From Syntrophomonadaceae bacterium (lineage in GTDB: Bacteria > Bacillota > Syntrophomonadia > Syntrophomonadales > Syntrophomonadaceae): DNA of 9,726 nucleotides. The notes under the pieces are model-generated. The model worked only from the letters and a program-made list of their open reading frames with translations, did no database searches and had not been told where the DNA came from. Below are positions 5,796 to 9,726 of this stretch, piece after piece. Where the stretch lies: contig JAQVWB010000060.1 of NCBI GenBank assembly GCA_028698695.1, positions 1 to 9,726 of the forward strand. Direction: 5' to 3'. Every line of letters begins with the position of its first letter. The stretch's first letter is position 1. The translations under genes and the position numbers were made by a program.

Positions 5796-6628
5796 ATGAT
5801 AAAAAAATATAGCTGGATAATTCTTTGTATCTTATTAGGTTTGGGATTAGTAATTTATTCCAACTCAGAACATTTTGCAGTCAGGCCTGGGATGGAAACA
5901 ACAGTTGTTAATGTTAAGTCGAAAAGCGTTTCATTAAACGGAATCCCCAAAGAGAACATTTTCAATCCGGTAGATAAATCAAGGGTTGCGAAGGAAACGG
6001 AAGTAAAAGTTTCTGCTTCTGCCCAGGCTGTAAAAGAGGACAAGCCATCAGGGACTGCCAAAGTAAGTCAACCCGTTTACCAATCAAATAATAATTACAA
6101 CTCTGAGAATATTCCGGTTTCCCGCGGTCAAATCAGTACGGATATTAATAAATATCCGAAATCAAGCAAGGTTAATGGTATCTTTGGGCAGTTTCACTAT
6201 AGAGAATCAGGTGGGGGCAGAATTGAGGTGGACCCGCAATGGGTGGCTGATAATATCATAACCATAACCCTGCCCGGTCTGAATAGAAAAGTACAGGTAC
6301 ATAAGTTAGCAGCAGATAATTTCATTATGGCATTTGATTACATAAAGAATGGTACTGCTGAGGTAAATGGCAAATAGGTATCGCTCTTAAGTCTTATAGA
6401 AACGATGGATGGAACATATGTGACCAGACATGTAAACTGGAACCCTGATAAGGGCTTGAGTAACCATTCCTGGGGTACAGCCATTGATATTAATGCCAGA
6501 GACCACTTCAGATATGTGGATTCTGCCAGTGACCCGAATTTAATCCTGTGGGAAAAAGCCTTTAAACCTGCCGGATTCAGTTGGGTAATCGTTACAATGA
6601 TTCCATGCATTATGAGCTAATAAAATAA
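5796..6628 (+). pseudogene. exported M15-family (VanY/DdcY-like) metallopeptidase, broken by three single-base indels
   Basis: M15 enzymes trim peptidoglycan stem peptides (D,D- or L,D-carboxypeptidases). The start is firm (GGAGG 5784-5788, 7 nt). Residues 5-22 form a signal anchor, then a polar linker follows to about 125, so the product would act outside the membrane. The frame stops at TAG 6375-6377. The catalytic domain goes on in other frames. Adding an A at the A-run 6372-6374 gives KIGIALKSYR. Removing an A from 6400-6402 gives TMDGTYVTRHVNW and LSNHSWGTAIDIN. Adding a G at 6583-6585 gives GFSWGNRYNDSMHYELIK and a TAA at 6626-6628. The repaired protein has 277 residues with zinc ligands His224, Asp231 and His272, plus Asp269 at the acidic position. 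As given, no intact catalytic domain is made: either a recent pseudogene or sequence errors. Confidence 0.85.
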
Positions 6629-6630
6629 GT

Positions 6631-6702
6631 GGGGAGAAAGTATTTTGAATTTAACACGTTCTCCCCTGCCGGGGAAGCATGGGGATGTTCCTTTTGCTTC
6701 CC
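6631..6702 (+). terminator. nested inverted repeats after the M15 gene
   Basis: Just after the repaired stop there are two 8-bp perfect inverted repeats: GGGGAGAA (6631-6638) with TTCTCCCC (6659-6666), and GGGAAGCA (6672-6679) with TGCTTCCC (6695-6702). The CCCC of the first can instead pair with GGGG at 6671-6674, so the two are partly exclusive. There is no T tract directly after either, so a rho-independent terminator is not certain. Confidence 0.4.
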
Positions 6703-6910
6703 AATCTATATTTTGGATAGATTTCACAAAAAATATATTATCTTTTTTCAATCAGTGTTTCTATCAGGCTGGTTATAATTATCATTAATCATTTGGTACA
6801 TTGTGGCTAAACAGATATAGATTTACATTATTTCATTTAACAGCAGGTAAAACAGAACATGTGCAAGAATATATTTGACAAACGTATAATTAATAACTGG
6901 AGGTATAAAG
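6703..6910 (+). other. gene-free AT-rich leader of the pspA operon
   Basis: No ORF worth reporting lies here. The operon promoter must be within this stretch but cannot be fixed. TATAAT occurs at 6774-6779 and 6885-6890, and a perfect TTGACA at 6875-6880, yet none has a matching partner at 16-18 nt. CGTA at 6883-6886 recalls the -10 of ECF (sigma-W-type) promoters, which control pspA and floT in Bacillus subtilis, but no AAC-type -35 is found 16-17 nt upstream. Confidence 0.4.
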
Positions 6911-7576
6911 ATGAGTCTATTCAAGCGGATTAACGACAACATTAGAGCCAATCTCAACGCGCTGCTCGATAAAGCTGAGGACCCGGCCAAACTTCTTAAC
7001 CAGTATCTTATGGATATGGAAGATGATATTGTCGATGCTGAGAGCGCAGTAGCCAGACAGTTGGTGGTAGTTCATAAGTTTAAAGCCCAGTATGAAGAAG
7101 CTGCCGATTTGGTTGCTAAACGTGAGACCCAGGCCATGGAAGCTCTGCAAAAGGATCGGGAGGATTTAGCCAGACGTGCTTTGGAGGATAAGATGTTGCA
7201 TAAATCCAAAGCTGATGATTACAAAATTCAATATGAAAAAAGCCAGGCTACCGCTGAAATGTTAAAATCACAGCTAAGAGAAATGAAGGATGAATACGAT
7301 AGTTTAAAGGCAAAACGTGATACCCTGATCGCTCGTGCTCAGGCTGCCAAGGCCCAAAAGGATATAAGCAGTGCAGCAGGCAGTTTTGGAAAGGATAATT
7401 CCCGGCGCGGTTTTGATCGAATGGAAGAAAAGGTTATGCAAATGGAGGCTGAGGCCATAGTAGCTACGGAAATAGTGGGGACCAGCCCTGCTCTGGATAA
7501 AGAACTGGCTGCATTGGATAAAAGCGCGGATATCGAACGTGAACTGGCAGAACTAAAGAAAAAGATGAAACCCTGA
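6911..7576 (+). CDS. pspA: PspA/IM30 (ESCRT-III-like) phage shock protein A
   Basis: This 221-residue cytoplasmic, peripheral membrane protein belongs to the PspA/Vipp1 family, bacterial relatives of ESCRT-III that polymerise on stressed membranes and limit proton leakage. The N-terminal amphipathic helix MSLFKRINDNIRANLNALLD is followed by the family signature EDPAKLLNQYLMDMEDDI (about 23-40). A long, charged alpha-helical hairpin runs to about residue 150. RRGFDRMEEKVMQMEAEA (about 165-182) is the conserved C-terminal helix region, and the Lys-rich tail ends LAELKKKMKP. Length matches the family. GGAGG at 6899-6903, 7 nt before the ATG, fixes the start. It is the first gene of an operon with nfeD (41 nt gap) and the flotillin. 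No PspF or PspC homologue is in view. Confidence 0.95.
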   Translation: MSLFKRINDNIRANLNALLDKAEDPAKLLNQYLMDMEDDIVDAESAVARQLVVVHKFKAQYEEAADLVAKRETQAMEALQKDREDLARRALEDKMLHKSKADDYKIQYEKSQATAEMLKSQLREMKDEYDSLKAKRDTLIARAQAAKAQKDISSAAGSFGKDNSRRGFDRMEEKVMQMEAEAIVATEIVGTSPALDKELAALDKSADIERELAELKKKMKP

Positions 7577-7617
7577 GCCTGGTCTTAATATGACTGTTCT
7601 GCAAGGGAGGGAGACTT

Positions 7618-8145
7618 GTGCAAACAGTATATTGGGGTTGTTTTTATGGTGGAATTATTTTTGCGGTAGTAACAATTATTTTCGGAGACATATTGGGAGA
7701 TATTTTCAGTGGCTTGGATTCGCTATCCTTCGATCATCTTGATTTTCTAAGCCCTATGGTAATCGTTGGTGGAATTACAGCTTTTGGCGGGGCCGGTATA
7801 ATGCTTGATCGTCTTACCCCCCTGGAAACACTGACTGTAGCTATTTTATCTCTTATAATTGCTATTGCTCTATCATTATTTGTTTATTTTATCTACGTTA
7901 AGCCAATGAAAAACGCTGAAAACTCAAATAGTTATACTATGTCAGACCTGGTAGGTAAGATTGGCACCATAACAATTCCCGTTCCGCAAAATGGATATGG
8001 TGAAGTTTTAATTAAAATTGGTGCAGGCAATACCAATCACATTGCCTGCAGTTGTGATGGTGAGGAGTTTGCAAGGGGAACCCGGGTAGTTGTAGCTGAT
8101 ATTAAAGATGGCGTTGTGAATGTATTTCGTTATCAGGATAATTAA
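7618..8145 (+). CDS. NfeD-like membrane protein (YuaF type)
   Basis: The 175-residue product resembles B. subtilis YuaF in length and layout. Three hydrophobic segments lie near residues 4-26, 46-63 and 71-95, followed by a C-terminal NfeD/OB-fold domain from about 107 to 172. That domain reads SDLVGKIGTITIPV, YGEVLIKIG and GTRVVVADIKDGVVNV. This is the short NfeD form without the serine protease domain. NfeD proteins are the usual partners of SPFH/flotillin proteins and are thought to help assemble membrane microdomains. The start is GTG at 7618, set by GGGAGG at 7605-7610, 7 nt upstream. It sits between pspA (41 nt) and the flotillin gene (15 nt), which implies co-transcription. Confidence 0.9.
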   Translation: MQTVYWGCFYGGIIFAVVTIIFGDILGDIFSGLDSLSFDHLDFLSPMVIVGGITAFGGAGIMLDRLTPLETLTVAILSLIIAIALSLFVYFIYVKPMKNAENSNSYTMSDLVGKIGTITIPVPQNGYGEVLIKIGAGNTNHIACSCDGEEFARGTRVVVADIKDGVVNVFRYQDN

Positions 8146-8160
8146 AAAGGGGGAATATAT

Positions 8161-9645
8161 GTGTTGGGGTTTGTAACCATTCCACTTATTGTCATAGTGG
8201 TTATTATTATTCTTGGCCTGGCCTTCTGGGCAAGGTACAAAACCGTTGGTCCCGATGAGGCTATGATTGTAACCGGCTCATTTCTGGGCAGCAAAAATGT
8301 CCTTTCCGATGATCCGGGCAGAAAAATTAAAGTGGTACGTGGCGGAGGAGCATTTATTCTGCCCATATTTCAGCAAGCGAACTTCCTGTCCTTATTATCA
8401 CATAAGCTGGATGTCACTACTCCGGAAGTTTACACCGAACTAGGTGTTCCAGTTATGGCGGATGGAGTTGCCATCATTAAAATTGGAGGTTCGACTGATG
8501 ATGTGGTAACTGCTGCCGAGCAATTTATGGGCAAGCCCACCGAAGCTCTTCAACTGGAAGCTCAGGAAGTATTGGAAGGACATTTGCGCGCCATATTAGG
8601 AACCATGACAGTAGAAGAAGTCTATCGCAACCGCGATAAATTCGCTCAGGAAGTCCAGGCAGTTGCTGCCAACGATCTAAAGAAAATGGGTCTGCAGATT
8701 GTATCCTTTACCATTAAGGATGTACGTGACAAACAAGGCTACCTTGATGCTCTGGGTAAGCCCAGAATTGCAGCGGTCAAACGGGATGCGGAAATTGGTG
8801 AAGCTGAGGCAATACGGGATGCCCGTATTCAAAAAGCGCTGGCCGACGAAGAAGGACAAAAAGCAGAATTACTAAGAGACACCAATGTAGCTGAGGCTGC
8901 CAAAGAAAAGGAGCTAAATGTTGCTGCCTTCAAAAAGGAACAGGACACTGCCAAAGCTGAAGCCGATCAGGCCTATAACATCCAACAGGCGCGTTCAGAG
9001 CAGGTGGTTGTAGAAGAAAAGATGAAAGTAGAGTTGGTTCGTAAAGACCGGGAAATTGATTTACAGGAGAAAGAAATCCTGCGCAGACAGAAACAATATG
9101 ATGCTGAAGTCAAGAAAAAAGCTGATGCTGACCGTTATTCAGTTGAGCAGGCTGCTGAGGCGGATAAAGCCAAACGTATGCGGGAAGCAGATGCCCTACA
9201 ATATAAAATTGAGGCTGAAGATAAAGCCAATGACGAGCAAAAGCGCCTGGACGGTCTGGCAATTGCGGATGCAGAGCGAGCAAAAGGTACTGCAGAAGCC
9301 GAGGTTATTCGTCTTCGTGGTCTGGCCGAAGCCGAAGCCAAACAAAAATTGGCTGAAGCCTTTGAAAAATTCGGAGAGGCAGCTGTTCTCGATATTATCG
9401 TTAAAATGCTGCCGGAACTTGCTTCCAGGATTGCCGAACCATTGAATTCCATTGATAATCTTACCGTAGTTGATACCGGCAACGGAGCGGGTGCGGCACG
9501 TTTAAGCAATTATGTAACCTCCTTAATGGCCACTGCTCCGGATATGGTGAAGAGTGTATCAGGTATTGACTTGACCCGGATGATAAAAGATCTGACCCAA
9601 AAACCGACTGATACTACCCTACTTCAGGAACCGGAAGAACAATAG
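8161..9645 (+). CDS. floT: flotillin-like protein FloT (SPFH/Band 7 family)
   Basis: The 494-residue protein is a bacterial flotillin, a membrane scaffold of ordered lipid domains. Residues 3-24 form one hydrophobic membrane anchor. The SPFH domain covers about 26-205, starting RYKTVGPDEAMIVTG and including GGGAFILP, LDVTTPEVYTELGVPV and LRAILGTMTVEEVYRNRD. A long Ala/Glu-rich coiled coil follows (about 205-410), with the EA repeats typical of flotillins such as AEAEVIRLRGLAEAEAK. The C-terminal part contains LPELASRIAEPLNSIDNLTVVD and a tail of oligomerisation type ending in DLTRMIKDLT. Length is close to B. subtilis FloT (about 509). The start is GTG at 8161, with GGGGG at 8149-8153, 7 nt upstream; an overlapping ATG at 8159 is out of frame and stops at once. 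It is the last gene of pspA-nfeD-floT. Confidence 0.95.
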   Translation: MLGFVTIPLIVIVVIIILGLAFWARYKTVGPDEAMIVTGSFLGSKNVLSDDPGRKIKVVRGGGAFILPIFQQANFLSLLSHKLDVTTPEVYTELGVPVMADGVAIIKIGGSTDDVVTAAEQFMGKPTEALQLEAQEVLEGHLRAILGTMTVEEVYRNRDKFAQEVQAVAANDLKKMGLQIVSFTIKDVRDKQGYLDALGKPRIAAVKRDAEIGEAEAIRDARIQKALADEEGQKAELLRDTNVAEAAKEKELNVAAFKKEQDTAKAEADQAYNIQQARSEQVVVEEKMKVELVRKDREIDLQEKEILRRQKQYDAEVKKKADADRYSVEQAAEADKAKRMREADALQYKIEAEDKANDEQKRLDGLAIADAERAKGTAEAEVIRLRGLAEAEAKQKLAEAFEKFGEAAVLDIIVKMLPELASRIAEPLNSIDNLTVVDTGNGAGAARLSNYVTSLMATAPDMVKSVSGIDLTRMIKDLTQKPTDTTLLQEPEEQ

Positions 9646-9664
9646 TAACCTTTGGACATTTAAT

Positions 9665-9726
9665 TTGAACGGGGACGGTTCTCCTGACAACTTACAGCAG
9701 TTGTCAGGAGAACCGTCCCCGTTCAA
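9665..9726. repeat. 28-bp perfect inverted repeat (REP/MITE-like hairpin) at the window end
   Basis: Bases 9665-9692 are the exact reverse complement of 9699-9726, leaving a 6-nt loop, TACAGC. The arm begins TTGAACGGGGACGG and continues TTCTCCTGACAACT. It starts 19 bases after the flotillin stop and is more GC-rich than its surroundings. I recall GGGGACGGTTCT-type hairpins as dispersed repeats in many Clostridia, often near REP-associated or IS200-like transposases, but could not check this. It may also act as a terminator on both strands. The window ends exactly at the last paired base, so the element may extend further. Confidence 0.85.

Noticed and set aside
6365..6410. Programmed ribosomal frameshifting in the M15 gene
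   Set aside because: The first site (GGCAAATAG) is not a good slippery heptamer, and three separate shifts including one of opposite sign would be needed to make the enzyme.
6872..6890. TTGACA (6875) and TATAAT (6885) as the pspA promoter
   Set aside because: They are only 4 nt apart and cannot form one sigma-A promoter; neither has a partner at the right distance.
9056..9509. Long frames on both strands inside the flotillin gene (9056-9445 plus, 9135-9509 minus)
   Set aside because: These are shadows of the Ala/Glu-rich coiled-coil codons; the antisense Ser/Ala-rich peptide is the usual product of such codon bias.
1..9726. CRISPR array, tRNA/rRNA genes, transposase genes
   Set aside because: No regularly spaced repeats, cloverleaf sequences, rRNA segments or transposase frames were seen on either strand.

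Overview
The window looks like chromosomal DNA of a low-to-moderate-GC, Gram-positive-type bacterium, most likely a spore-forming Clostridia-like Firmicute. The grounds are strong AGGAGG-type ribosome binding sites, sigma-A-like promoters, a preQ1-I riboswitch of the type known from Thermoanaerobacter relatives, a DUF3784/PH membrane protein, a FloT/YuaF-type flotillin operon, and a terminal hairpin of a kind I recall from Clostridia genomes. The genus cannot be fixed from the sequence.

Layout. On the minus strand, 1-854 is the N-terminal 284 codons of a very large gene cut by the left edge. It matches the N-terminus of DUF4011/DUF3320 superfamily helicases, which include the antiphage Hhe proteins. 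On the plus strand, 1114-1743 is a SAM-dependent methyltransferase, followed by a possible antisense methyltransferase remnant. Three independent minus-strand genes come next: a queuosine-precursor transporter (1955-2632) under a preQ1 riboswitch, a DUF3784/PH-domain membrane protein (2757-3956), and an AlkD-type HEAT-repeat protein (4202-4912). A decayed coding remnant may lie just upstream of the AlkD gene. A four-helix membrane protein of unknown function (about 5060-5563) is also on the minus strand.

From 5796 everything reads on the plus strand. An exported M15 D,D-/L,D-carboxypeptidase-like gene (5796-6628) is broken by three single-base homopolymer indels; its motifs are all recovered once these are corrected. 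A compact operon follows: pspA (6911-7576), an NfeD/YuaF-like gene (7618-8145) and a floT-like flotillin (8161-9645). The last 62 bases are a 28-bp perfect inverted repeat with a 6-nt loop, either a REP/MITE-type element or a terminator for this operon.

Functional reading. The right third is a membrane-integrity module (PspA as an ESCRT-III-like membrane scaffold, with flotillin and NfeD in membrane microdomains). The transporter is a self-contained queuosine salvage unit. The left edge is the start of a probable defence gene. The other genes show no clear joint pathway. No tRNA, rRNA, CRISPR array or transposase gene was seen. No gene-free stretch exceeds 300 bases; the longest are 6629-6910 and 855-1113.
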